Origin: Powellomyces hirtus
Lineage: Eukaryota > Chytridiomycota > Chytridiomycetes > Spizellomycetales > Powellomycetaceae
Length of the DNA stretch: 64,000 nucleotides
Assembly: GCA_025526995.1 (NCBI GenBank)
Contig: JAHLKG010000013.1
Span: 372,001 to 436,000, forward strand
Direction of reading: 5' to 3'
Under the pieces are notes generated by a model. That model had not been told where the DNA came from and did not search any database. It saw nothing but the letters and a program-made list of their open reading frames with translations. Position numbers and translations under genes: made by a program. Below, one piece after another: positions 8,835 to 20,183 of the stretch. Position 1 is the stretch's first letter. Every line of letters begins with the position of its first letter.

Positions 8835-11800
8835 ATGGCTGGCGACTCTGACATCCCAGTGTCCATTGAGAGGTTCACTGGGGAGAACTTTCACCTTTGG
8901 AAGTTGAAAATGAAGATGCTGTTGATTGAGAAGGGACTTTGGGATGCCATTGACATCAAGGACGGCTCTGGAACTGCCAAGGCCACCAACACAGCATCAG
9001 ACAACTGGATACGTCGAGATGAGAGAGCTCTGGCTCTGCTGATCATGTCTTTGAATGATGAGCAATTGATGCATGTTCATCAGGCCGAATCCGCCCTTGA
9101 AGCATGGGAAAAGCTGAGGGAGGTACATGAGAAGAAGGGGGTTGCCAACAGACACTTCCTGAGACGTCGGTTCCTCACTGTGACAATGGACCCAACTGAT
9201 TCCATGACCATCCACATCAACAAGATCAAGAGGATGACCCAGGAACTTGCAGCCATCGGAGCTCCCGTTTCTGAGGAGGACCATGTGTTCTCCTTGCTCT
9301 CTTCCCTTCCAGAAACCTTTGACACCCTTGTGATGACTCTGGAGTCGACCAGTGAGAAGCTGGACTTGGCTTTTGTGACATCCAGCCTGTTGCAGGAGGA
9401 AATGAGGCGTGCAGATGGAAAGAAGAACTCTGGAAAGGCAGCAAAAGCCTTCTTCACACAAGCTGACACCAAAGGGAATGCTCAGAAGACCAACAAGGCT
9501 GGGGGAAAGCCAGATTGGAAGAAGGAGGCAGTCTGTCGATACTGCAACAAGAAGGGCCACATCAAGAAGGAATGCCACAAGAGGGCAGCAGACGAGAAGA
9601 AGGGCCTAAACCAGGCCAACTTGACTCAACATACGCCTGGAGGCTTTGCATTTACCACCATTGGAACTCAGATGCCATCCCTGACATCCAACACTTGGAT
9701 TTTGGACTCAGGAGCCTCTCAGCACATGACTGGCCGCAAAGAGCTGTTTGGGGACTATGAGAAGATGTCTCCTGTCGCCATTGAGATGGCAGACAATCAC
9801 ACATTGGAAGCTGTGGGGCATGGAACGCTTCACACATGGGTGATCAACACAGAGGGGAAGACAGTGCCCCTGCAAATCCAGAACTGCTGGCACGTCCCCA
9901 AGATGACCAAGAACCTCCTATCACTGGCTCGCCTTGCCAAAGCTGGAGCTTGTTTTGAAGTGGGACCACAGGCTGCTCGGATCATTGCAAAGGATGGGAC
10001 GGCTTTCCTTGCCAAAGAGAACCAATTTGTCTTCACATTCGAGACAACACATGGGCAGGCAAATGCTGGGATTGCCCACAATGTTGGAAGGGACGCAACA
10101 AGTCAGGACTTGTCCCTATGGCATCAGAGACTCGGCCATTTGAACGTTGCAGACATTGGAAGGCTCACCAAGCTTGCCAAGGGCGTTCAAACCAGTGGGA
10201 GCTTGAGCATTTGTGACACTTGTGCACTCAGCAAAGCAAGCAGAGCGCCATTCCCCAAGGCACAGGCCTCCAGAGCATCAGAGAAGCTGGGATTGATCCA
10301 CACAGATGTCTGGGGACCAGTTGAACCACCCACAATCACTGGATATCGCTATTTCGTCACATTCATTGATGACAAGACGAGATATTTCCATGTTTGCCTT
10401 ATGAAGACCAAGGGAGAAGTTGCTAGGCACTATCAGGAGCTGGAAGCAGCACTCGTCCCCCTACATGGAAAGCAGATCAAAGCTGTCAGATCCGACCCAG
10501 GAGGCGAGTACATGAGCAACTTGCTAAGGGACCACTTCAAGGAGAAGGGCACACAGCATCAGAGGAGTTCAGTAAATACTCCACAGCAAAATGGTGTTGC
10601 TGAACGAGCCAACCGTACCCTTGTGGAGATGGGGAGATGTTTGTTGAAGCAGTCAGGCTTGGACAAGCGTTTCTGGGGAGAAGCAATCATGACAGCAGTC
10701 TATCTGAGGAACAGATCTCCCACTGTTGCATCCCCCAAGACGCCTTATGAGATGTTCCATGGTATCCCACCATCTCTGGGACATTTGAGGACTTTGGATG
10801 CATTGCGTATGCCTACATTCAACCCAACAAGCGTCAGAAGCTGGATGATGCTGCCGTCAAGTGCATCATGCTGGGGTATAGCTCCCACAGCAAGGAATAC
10901 CGGCTTATGGACATACAGACTAAGAAGATCCTGTTCTCCAGAAGTGTCAAATTCGATGAGAAGAGCTTCATTCCATCCCTCCAGTCTGCTCAGACGCCCC
11001 AAGTGCCTGCTGAGAGCCTGGAAGTGGGAATTGGGCCTGAAATGAAGCTGCAGGATGTCAGTGACGAGCTGCAGGATGTCAGTGACGACTCTGAGGACAC
11101 AGCCATGTCAGAGGGAGAGGAGAACATGAGGGAACGGACCCCTGAGCCGTCCTCTGACTATGAGAGTGCTGCAGAGCCTTCTCCAACCCCCAAAAGACTC
11201 AGGAAGCCGCCAGGAGAGTGGTGGAAGGCTTCAAGCAACGCTGCAAACGTTGCTGCAGTTGCCTATGCTGTCTCCTTTGTCTCAAACGAGCCCACAAGCT
11301 ACAAGGAGAGCCAGACCATGCCAGATGCTTCACAATGGCGTCAGGCTGCTCAGGAAGAGATGGATGCTCTTGCCAAGAATGGGACATGGCAACTTGTGGA
11401 TCTGCCAACGGGCAGAAAAGCTATTGGATGCAAGTGGGTCTTCAAACGAAAGCTGAAGGACACAGGAGAGCTTGACAGATACAAGGCAAGACTTGTTGCC
11501 AAGGGATTCTCTCAGAGAAAGGGATTGGACTATCAGGAGACGTTTGCTCCTGTTGCCAAGTTTGGTCCCATGAGACTGCTGTTCTCCATCATTGCCACAG
11601 ATGACTTGGAGGCACATCAGATGGACGTGAAGACAGCATTCTTGCAAGGGGATCTGGACTATGTGATCTACATGCGCCAACCGGAGGGCTTTGAGGATTC
11701 CAAGCATCCAGGACGGGTCTGCAAGCTTGGGAGACCCCTCTACGGCCTCAAGCAATCAGCAAGGCGCTTCAACCACAAGATAGACCACAAACTGAAGTCT

Positions 11801-12865
11801 ATGGGCTTTGTGCAGTCGACTGCAGAGCCTTGCATGTACTACAGGAGTCAGAATGGGACAACAGAGTACATTCTGATCTATGTGGACGACCTCATTGTGG
11901 CCTCATCAAGCAAGGAACAGCTGGGGGATGTCAAGAAGGAGCTGAGGCGAGCTTTTGAGATGACAGACCTTGGAGAGCTGAATTACTTCCTTGGGATTCA
12001 CATCAGACGGAGCAGAAGCACCCGCACCATCTGGTTGTCTCAGAAGAAGTATGTTGAAGAGGTCGTTTCGAAATTCAACATGGGAGATGCCAAGGTTCAT
12101 GCCACGCCTATGGAACATGGACTGCACCTCAGAAACAACATGGCACCTCAGAATGAGACGGAGGAGCTGGAGATGAGCTCTGTGCCATACAGGAATGCAG
12201 TGGGCAGTTTGATCTATGCCATGCTAGGAACACGCCCTGACATTGCTGCTGCAGTTGGAATTGTGTCCAAGTACCTTGCAAAGCCTGGAAAGGAGCATTG
12301 GAGTGCTGCCAAGCGGATCATCAGATACCTGAAGGGCACAAGCGAACTTGGAATCCTTCTGGGAGGCAAAGAGAATGTCTCTGAGCCTAGGAAGCTGGTT
12401 GGATACTCGGATTCCGACTATGCTGGATGTTTGGACACAAGGAGATCAACCACTGGATTCATCTTCATGTTCAACGGGCCTATCACCTGGCAATCCAAGC
12501 GGCAGACCACTGTAGCTCTTTCAAGCACGGAAGCAGAGTACATGGCACTAGCCCAGTGCACCAAGGAAGCTGTTTGGCTTCGTCTGCTTGCAGGGGAGCT
12601 TGGATTCAAGCAGGATGGACCCACAATGCTCTTTGAGGACAACCAGGGTGCCATCGCTCTTGCTAAGAACCCGACATTGCATGCCAGCACCAAACACATT
12701 GAAGTGAGGTACCACTTTATCAGAGAAGCACTAGGACGCTTGGAGATTGCATTAGAGTATCTCTCGACTCAGGACATGGTTGCAGACATCTTGACAAAAC
12801 CACTGGCTAGGGATCAGTTCTTGAAACTGAGGGACGCCTGTGGGATCACAAAACATGTTTCGTGA
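8835..12865 (+). pseudogene. A'/A3 chimeric gag-pol with frameshift
   Basis: Start ATG 8835 (MAGDSDIPVSIERF). The first frame runs through gag, zinc knuckle CRYCNKKGHIKKEC, protease and integrase, then shifts near 10793 where GAGGACTTTGG replaces GAGGACGTTTGG, and the wrong frame stops at 11045. The correct frame resumes to the stop at 12865 with complete RT and RNase H. The N-terminal two thirds carry A' variants (DNWIRR, HVHQAE, TSSLLQEE); from about 11110 on it matches A1, so the recombination point lies near there. The linker has two LQDVSDE units and reads DDSEDTAM. Confidence 0.92.
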
Positions 12866-12872
12866 GTGGGAG

Positions 12873-13372
12873 TGTTGGAATCTACCTGTGGGCGCCTCTG
12901 GGAGGACTTAGAGCACACGGGACATGTGGGAGGACATCCACTTGTGTCTAGAATGGTCTGGACTGGTCCAGAATGGTCTAGAACGATCCAGAATAGCTGG
13001 AGAGGGCCTGGGAAGGCCTAGAACACGTCTGGAGCGCTGATAGAAGCGCCAAGAAAAGGCAAAAAGACACCCTGTGATTGGGAACAATACTAGGCCAGGC
13101 CAGGGCCGTCTTGGCCAAGCTAGGGCACAGTTAGATTGTCACTACACATGTACTATGATCCAAATTGTTATTAAAGGACGCCCTCTGGGCATCCCCAACC
13201 AATATAATAACAGTCCAACACACTCTACTTGTCTAGTACACTCTGCCAAACACTACAGGCGACCTTCCCTACCTTGGGAAGCACCTTCAGACCCTCTGCA
13301 AGTCTTGACAACAACCTAGCAACCTATCTGGTATGCTGAGTTCCTGTTTGTAGATGTCAAGACGTCTCAACA
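12873..13372 (+). repeat. A3 3' LTR, now in plus orientation after inversion
   Basis: A 500-bp LTR of A1 type (GGACTGG, TATTAAAGG, CACTACAGGCG, CAACA end). Followed directly by ATGAG (13373-13377), the inverted TSD copy. Confidence 0.94.
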
Positions 13373-16300
13373 ATGAGGTCGTCCACATAGATCAGAATGT
13401 ACTCTGTTGTCCCATTCTGACTCCTGTAGTACATGCAAGGCTCTGCAGTCGACTGCACAAAGCCCATAGACTTCAGTTTGTGGTCTATCTTGTGGTTGAA
13501 GCGCCTTGCTGATTGCTTGAGGCCGTAGAGGGGTCTCCCAAGCTTGCAGACCCGTCCTGGATGCTTGGAATCCTCAAAGCCCTCCGGTTGGCGCATGTAG
13601 ATCACATAGTCCAGATCCCCTTGCAAGAATGCTGTCTTCACGTCCATCTGATGTGCTTCCAAGTCGTCTGTGGCAATAATGGAGAACAGCAGTCTCATGG
13701 GACCAAACTTGGCAACAGGAGCAAACGTCTCCTGATAGTCCAATCCCTCTCTCTGAGAGAATCCCTTGGCAACAAGTCTTGCCTAGTATCTGTCAAGCTC
13801 TCCTGTGTCCTTCAGCTTTCGTTTGAAGACCCACTTGCATCCAATAGCTTTTCTGCCCGTTGGCAGATCCACAAGTTGCCATGTCCCATTCTTGGCAAGA
13901 GCATCCATCTCTTCCTGAGCAGCCTGACGCCATTGTGAAGCATCTGGCATGGTCTGGCTCTCCTTGTAGCTTGTGGACTCGTTTGAGACAAAGGAGACAG
14001 CATAGGCAACTGCAGCAACGTTTGCAGCGTTGCTTGAAGCCTTCCACCACTCTCCTGGCGGCTTCCTGAGTCTTTTGGGGGTTGGAGAAGGCTCTGCAGC
14101 ACTCTCATAGTCAGAGGACGGCTCAGGGGTCCGTTCCCTCATGTTCTCCTCTCCCTCTGACATGGCTGTGTCCTCAGAGTCGTCACTGACATCCTGCAGC
14201 TCGTCACTGACATCCTGCAGCTTCATTTCAGGCCCAATTCCCACTTCCAGGCTCTCAGCAGGCACTTGGGGCGTCTGAGCAGACTGGAGGGATGGAATGA
14301 AGCTCTTCTCATCGAATTTGACACTTCTGGAGAACAGGATCTTCTTAGTCTGTATGTCCATAAGCCGGTATTCCTTGCTGTGGGAGCTATACCCCAGCAT
14401 GATGCACTTGACGGCAGCATCATCCAGCTTCTGACGCTTGTTGGGTTGAATGTAGGCATACGCAATGCATCCAAAGTCCTCAAATGTCCCAGAGATGGTG
14501 GGATACCATGGAACATCTCATAAGGCGTCTTGGGGGATGCAACAGTGGGAGATCTGTTCCTCAGATAGACTGCTGTCATGATTGCTTCTCCCCAGAAACG
14601 CTTGTCCAAGCCTGACTGCTTCAACAAACATCTCCCCATCTCCACAAGGGTACGGTTGGCTCGTTCAGCAACACCATTTTGCTGTGGAGTATTTACTGAA
14701 CTCCTCTGATGCTGTGTGCCCTTCTCCTTGAAGTGGTCCCTTAGCAAGTTGCTCATGTACTCGCCTCCTGGGTCGGATCTGACAGCTTTGATCTGCTTTC
14801 CATGTAGGGGGACAAGTGCTGCTTCCAGCTCCTGATAGTGCCTAGCAACTTCTCCCTTGGTCTTCATAAGGCAAACATGGAAATATCTTGTCTTGTCATC
14901 AATGAATGTGACAAAATAGCGATATCCAGTGATCGTGGGTGGTTCAACTGGTCCCCAGACATCTGTGTGGATCAATCCCAGCTTCTCTGATGCTCTGGAG
15001 GCCTGTGCCTTGGGGAATGGCGCTCTGCTTGCTTTGCTGAGTGCACAAGTGTCACAAATGCTCAAGCTCCCACTAGTTTGAACGCCCTTGGCAAGCTTGG
15101 TGAGCCTTCCAATGTCTGCAACGTTCAAATGGCCGAGTCTCTGATGCCATAGGGACAAGTCCTGACTTGTTGTGTCCCTTCCAACATTGTGGGCAATCCC
15201 AGCATTTGCCTGCCCATGTGTTGTCTCGAATGTGTAGACAAATTGGTTCTCTTTGGCAAGGAAAGCCGTCCCATCCTTTGCAATGATCCGAGCAGCCTGT
15301 GGTCCCACTTCAAAACAAGCTCCAGCTTTGGCAAGGCGAGCCAGTGATAGGAGGTTCTTGGTCATCTTGGGGACGTGCCAGCAGTTCTGGATTTGCAGGG
15401 GCACTGTCTTGCCCTCTGTGTTGATCACCCATGTGTGAAGCGTTCCATGCCCCACAGCTTCCAATGTGTGATTGTCTGCCATCTCAATGGCGACAGGAGA
15501 CATCTTCTCATAGTCCTCAAACAGCTCTCTGCGGCCAGTCATGTGCTGAGAGGCTCCTGAGTCCAAAATCCAAGTGTTGGATGTCAGGGATGGCATCTGA
15601 GTTCCAATGGTGGTGAAAGCAAAGCCTCCAGGCGTCTGTTGAGTCGAGTTGGCCTGGTTTAGGCCCTTCTTCTCGTCTGCTGCCCTCTTGTGGCATTCCT
15701 TCTTGATGTGGCCCTTCTTGTTGCAGTAGTGACAGACTGCCTCCTTCTTCCAATCTGGCTTTCCCCCAGCCTTGTTGGTCTTCTGAGCATTCCCTTTGGT
15801 GTCAGCTTGTGTGAAGAAGGCTTTTGCTGCCTTTCCAGAGTTCTTCTTTCCATCTGCACGCCTCATTTCCTCCTGCAACAGCCTGGATGTCACAAAAGCC
15901 AAGTCCAACTTCTCACTGGTCAACTCCAGAGTCATCACAAGGGTGTCAAAGGCTTCTGGAAGGGAAGAGAGCAAGGAGAACACATGGTCCTCCTCAGAAA
16001 CGGGAGCTCCGATGGCTGCAAGTTCCTGGGTCATCCTCTTGATCTTGTTGATGTGGATGGTCATGGAATCAGTTGGGTCCATTGTCACAGTGAGGAACCG
16101 ACGTCTCAGGAAGTGTCTGTTGGCAACCCCCTTCTTCTCATGCACCTCCCTCAGCTTTTCCCATGCTTCAAGGGCGGATTCAGCCTCATGAACATGCATC
16201 AATTGCTCATCATTCAAAGACATGATCAGCAGAGCCAGAGCTCTCTCATCTCGACGTATCCAGTCGTCTGATGCTGTGTTGGTGGCCTTGGCAGTTCCAG

Positions 16301-16433
16301 AGCCGTCCTTGATGTCAATGGCATCCCAAAGTCCCTTCTCAATCAACAGCATCTTCATTTTCAACTTCCAAAGGTGAAAGTTCTCCCCAGTGAACCTCTC
16401 AATGGACACTCGGCTGTCAGAGTCGCCAGCCAT
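13373..16433 (-). pseudogene. inverted gag to mid-RT of the A'/A3 pair
   Basis: On the minus strand, ATG at 16433 opens gag (MAGDSDSRVSIERF), zinc knuckle, protease and integrase. The one-base deletion near 14492 is the same as in 8835-12865, and a TAG at 13783-13785 interrupts RT upstream of YVDD. Sequence ends at YVDDLI exactly at the TSD. From 13373 to about 14540 it carries old private changes; from about 14800 rightwards it is A1-like, as expected if the left part came from A' and the right part from A3. Confidence 0.9.
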
Positions 16434-16697
16434 CTTGTGCAAAGAGTGTGGCAAAATGGGATAGTCCCGGTGTTCAACCGCAAGTGGTCAGAACCTGCTC
16501 CAGAAAATCCACTCCAGTCCAGTCCAGTCCAGACAATAGCTCGTTTGATGGTCAGACGCAGGTGTCCTATGCCTGCTATCTAGGCTTCTCGAGTGCTCAA
16601 ACAGTTCTCCAAGTCCTCAGCAGCACCAGTGATAGGCACAGTGACGTGTTTCCCAGATAGGGATAGAGGTGGAGTCAGTAATGTTCAGACAGCTGTG

Positions 16698-16712
16698 TCA
16701 GGGCTCATAACC
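16698..16712 (-). other. A3 primer-binding site
   Basis: TCAGGGCTCATAACC on the plus strand, next to the LTR at 16713; intact initiator-tRNA half type. Confidence 0.75.
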
Positions 16713-17212
16713 TGTTGAGACGTCTTGACATCTACAAACAGGAACTCAGCATACCAGATAGGTTGCTAGGTTGTTGTCAAGACTTGCAGAGGGTCTGAAG
16801 GTGCTTCCCAAGGTAGGGAAGGTCGCCTGTAGTGTTTGGCAGAGTGTACTAGACAAGTAGAGTGTGTTGGACTGTTATTATATTGGTTGGGGATGCCCAG
16901 AGGGCGTCCTTTAATAACAATTTGGATCATAGTACATGTGTAGTGACAATCTAACTGTGCCCTAGCTTGGCCAAGACGGCCCTGGCCTGGCCTAGTATTG
17001 TTCCCAATCACAGGGTGTCTTTTTGCCTTTTCTTGGCGCTTCTATCAGCGCTCCAGACGTGTTCTAGGCCTTCCCAGGCCCTCTCCAGCTATTCTGGATC
17101 GTTCTAGACCATTCTGGACCAGTCCAGACCATTCTAGACACAAGTGGATGTCCTCCCACATGTCCCGTGTGCTCTAAGTCCTCCCAGAGGCGCCCACAGG
17201 TAGATTCCAACA
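16713..17212 (-). repeat. A3 5' LTR (minus)
   Basis: A 500-bp LTR in minus orientation, A1 type. It abuts CTCAT at 17213-17217, the direct TSD copy. Confidence 0.95.
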
Positions 17213-18191
17213 CTCATTGTGGCCTCATCAAGCAAGGAACAGCTGGGGGATGTCAAGAAGGAGCTGAGGCAAGCTTTTGAGATGACAGACCTTGGAGAGC
17301 TGAATTACTTCCTTGGGATTCACATCAGACGGAGCAGAAGCACCCGCACCATCTGGTTGTCTCAGAAGAAGTATGTTGAAGAGGTCGTTTCGAAATTCAA
17401 CATGGGAGATGCCAAGCTTGGTTCATGCCACGCCTATGGAACATGGACTGCACCTCAGAAACAACATGGCACCTCAGAATGAGACGGATGAGCTGGAGAT
17501 GAGCTCTGTGCCATACAGGAATGCAGTGGGCAGTTTGATCTATGCCATGCTAGGAACACACCCTGACATTGCTGCTGCAGTTGGAATTGTGTCCAAGTAC
17601 CTTGCAAAGCCTGGAAAGGAGCATTGGAGTGCTGCCAAGCGGATCATCAGATACCTGAAGGGCACAAGTGAACTTGGAATCCTTCTGGGAGGCAAAGAGA
17701 ATGTCTCTGAGCCTAGGAAGCTGGTTGGATACTTGGATTCCGACTGTGCTGGATGTTTGGACACAAGGAGATCAACCACTGGATTCATCTTTATGTTCAA
17801 CGGGCCTATCACCTGGCAATCCAAGCGGCGGACCACTGTAGCTCTTTCAAGCACGGAAGCAGAGTACATGGCACTAGCACAGTGCACCAAGGAAGCTGTT
17901 TGGCTTCGTCTGCTTGCAGGGGAGCTCGGATTCAAGCAGGATGGACCCACAATGCTCTTTGAGGACAACCAGGGTGCCATTGCTCTTGCTAAGAACCCGA
18001 CATTGCATGCCAGCACCAAACACATTGAAGTGAGGTACCACTTTATCGGAGAAGCACTAGGACGCTTGGAGATTGCATTAGAGTATCTCTCGACTCAGGA
18101 CATGGTTGCAGACATCTTGACAAAACCACTGGCTAGGGATCAGTTCTTGAAACTGAGGGACGCCTGTGGGATCACAAAACATGTTTCGTGA
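17213..18191 (+). pseudogene. A' RT C-terminal part and RNase H
   Basis: Continues the A' RT from CTCATTGTGGCC where A3 cut it (ASSSKEQLGDVKKEL onward) to the stop at 18191. A 4-bp insertion CTTG at 17417-17420 (creating AAGCTT) shifts the frame just after FNMGDAK. RNase H then reads on in the other frame, with changes such as YLDSDCAGC for YSDSDYAGC and FIGEALG for FIREALG. Inactive. Confidence 0.9.
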
Positions 18192-18198
18192 GTGGGAG

Positions 18199-18698
18199 TG
18201 TTGGAATCTACCTGTGGGCGCCTCTGGGAGGACTTAGAGCACACAGGACATGTGGGAGGACATCCACTTGTGTCTAGAATGGTCTGGAATGGTCCAGAAT
18301 GGTCTAGAACGATCCAGAATAGCTGGAGAGGGCCTGGGAAGGCCTAGAACACGTCTGGAGCGCTGATAGAAGCGCCAAGAAAAGGCAAAAAGACACCCTG
18401 TGATTGGGAACAATACTAGGCCAGGCCAGGGCCGTCTTGGCCAAGCTAGGGCACAGTTAGATTGTCACTACACATGTACTCTGATCCAAATTGTTATAAA
18501 AGGACGCCCTCTGGGCATCCCCAACTAATATAATAACAGTCCAACACACTCTACTTGTCTAGTACACTCTGCCAAACACTACAGGCAACCTTCCCTACCT
18601 TGGGAAGCACCTTCAGACCCTCTGCAAGTCTTGACAACAACCTAGCAACCTATCTGGTATGCTGAGTTCCTGTTTGTAGATGTCAAGGCGTCTCAATA
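18199..18698 (+). repeat. A' 3' LTR
   Basis: A 500-bp LTR with A'-type TTATAAAAGG and a CAATA end, like 8068-8567. It is followed by ACAACCTCTGCATGCCGC of Cop-D. Confidence 0.93.
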
Positions 18699-19676
18699 AC
18701 AACCTCTGCATGCCGCAGCCCAAAGCCATGCTGTTGCCATCAGCAGAACTGCAGCAACTCTGGAGACCTGGCATCGACGCCTGGAGTATCTAAACCGTCA
18801 GAGCGTCCAGCTTATGGCCAGGAAGGGTCTGGTCCAGGGGATGGAAGCAGTAGGAGTACTGGAAACGGCACCCTGCTCAACCTGTGCTCTAGGCAAGGCC
18901 ACCAAGCTGCCCTTCCCTAAGGAGCGCTCATCCAGGGCTTCAGAAGTCTTGGAACTGGTGCATGCAGATGTCTGTGGGCCAATGAGGACGCTCACAATTG
19001 AAGGAGCCCGATATTTTGTCCTCTTCATTGACGACAAGAGCAGGGCAGTCTTCCCCTATCTGCTCAAGACCAAGGCAGAGATGCATCTCAGCTTCAAGAT
19101 CTTTGCTGCAGCGGCTGCAACAGAAACAGGATGCTCACTCAAGGTCCTTCAGTCAGACCATGGTGGAGAATACCTGTCCAAAGGGTTCTCAAACTTCACT
19201 CAGTCCTTGGGCATCTGACACCAGCTCAGTTCAGTTGCCACACCTCAGCCGAATGGTGTTGCAGAGTGCATGAACAGGACCCTGGTTGAGATGGCTCGAT
19301 GTCTGCTGCTCCAGGCTGGCCTTCCCTACAAGTTCTGGGGTGAAGCACTCATGACAGCTGCATACCTGAGGAACCGAAGCCCCACTCGAGCTCTCCATAA
19401 CAACGCCACACCCTGGCAGATCTGGACATGCACTTGTCCGAACATTCAGCACCTTCGCATCTTTGGCTGCACAGCCTATGTTTCCATTCTCAAGAAGAAC
19501 CAGCACAAGCTTGGTCCAAACGCCACCAGATGCATCTTCCTCGGCTACAGCCAGACTACAGAGGGCTATCGACTCTGGGACAAGGCTGCTGGCAAGCTGA
19601 TTGAGAGCAGAGACATCCAGTTCGATGAGGAGTCCCTTGTTGGAGATGCTGGCAGGCCAGATCCTGCTGCCCAGGC
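18699..19676 (+). pseudogene. Cop-D integrase fragment
   Basis: Ty1/copia GAG-pre-integrase (TWHRRLEYLN ... CSTCALGKATKLPFP) and integrase core: first Asp in HADVCGP, second in QSDHGGEY, Glu in NGVAEC. A TGA at 19216-19218 sits where related proteins have Arg (SLGI-stop-HQLSSVATPQ), and NGVAER has become NGVAEC; both are CpG to TpG changes. It runs on to FGCTAYVS, LGYSQTTEGYRLWD and IQFDEESL, then is cut by a Cop-A LTR at 19677. CAGGC at 19672-19676 is the expected TSD of that copy (A9). Confidence 0.88.
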
Positions 19677-20176
19677 TGTTGAGACGTCTTGACATCTACA
19701 AACAGGAACTCAGCATACCAGATAGGTTGCTAGGTTGTTGTCAAGACTTGCAGAGGGTCTGAAGGTGCTTCCCAAGGTAGGGAAGGTCGCCTATAGTGTT
19801 TGGCAGAGTGTACTAGACAAGTAGAGTGTGTTGGACTGTTATTATATTGGTTGGGGATGCCCAGAGGGCGTCCTTTAATAACAATTTGGATCATAGTACA
19901 TGTGTAGTGACAATCTAACTGTGCCCTAGCTTGGCCAAGACGGCCCTGGCCTGGCCTAGTATTGTTCCCAATCACAGGGTGTCTTTTTGCCTTTTCTTGG
20001 CGCTTCTATCAGCGCTCCAGACGTGTTCTAGGCCTTCCCAGGCCCTCTCCAGCTATTCTGGATCGTTCTAGACCATTCTGGACCATTCCAGACCATTCTA
20101 GACACAAGTGGATGTCCTCCCACATGTCCCGTGTGCTCTAAGTCCTCCCAGAGGCGCCCACAGGTAGATTCCAACA
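19677..20176 (-). repeat. A4 3' LTR (from A9)
   Basis: 500 bp, minus orientation, A5-type variants (GGAATGG, CACTATAGGCG); by eye like the LTR at 30765. Confidence 0.95.
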
Positions 20177-20183
20177 CTCCCAC

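Larger units (their letters stand above)
8068..18698 (+). mobile_element. A' element interrupted by antisense Cop-A A3 and then internally inverted
   Basis: The outer LTRs (8068-8567 and 18199-18698) belong together: both have CTCTGATCC, TATAAAAGG and end in CAATA. Inside lies A3, whose LTRs (12873-13372 plus, 16713-17212 minus) are both of A1 type. ATGAG at 13373 and CTCAT at 17213 are the A3 TSD, one copy inverted. Recombination between the inverted gag-pol halves after insertion explains the order. No 5-bp TSD flanks A' itself; instead 18 bp of Cop-D sequence (7770-7787) recurs at 18699-18716 with one mismatch. Confidence 0.85.

Noticed and set aside
10785..10800. Programmed frameshift at the integrase/linker border of Cop-A
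   Set aside because: A1, A5 and A4 have the extra G and read through in one frame, so the deletion is a mutation shared by two recombined halves.
12873..17217. Auto-integration circle as origin of the opposed A3 halves
   Set aside because: It fits the joints, but the A'/A1 variant switch and the two LTR types are explained more simply by antisense insertion followed by inversion.
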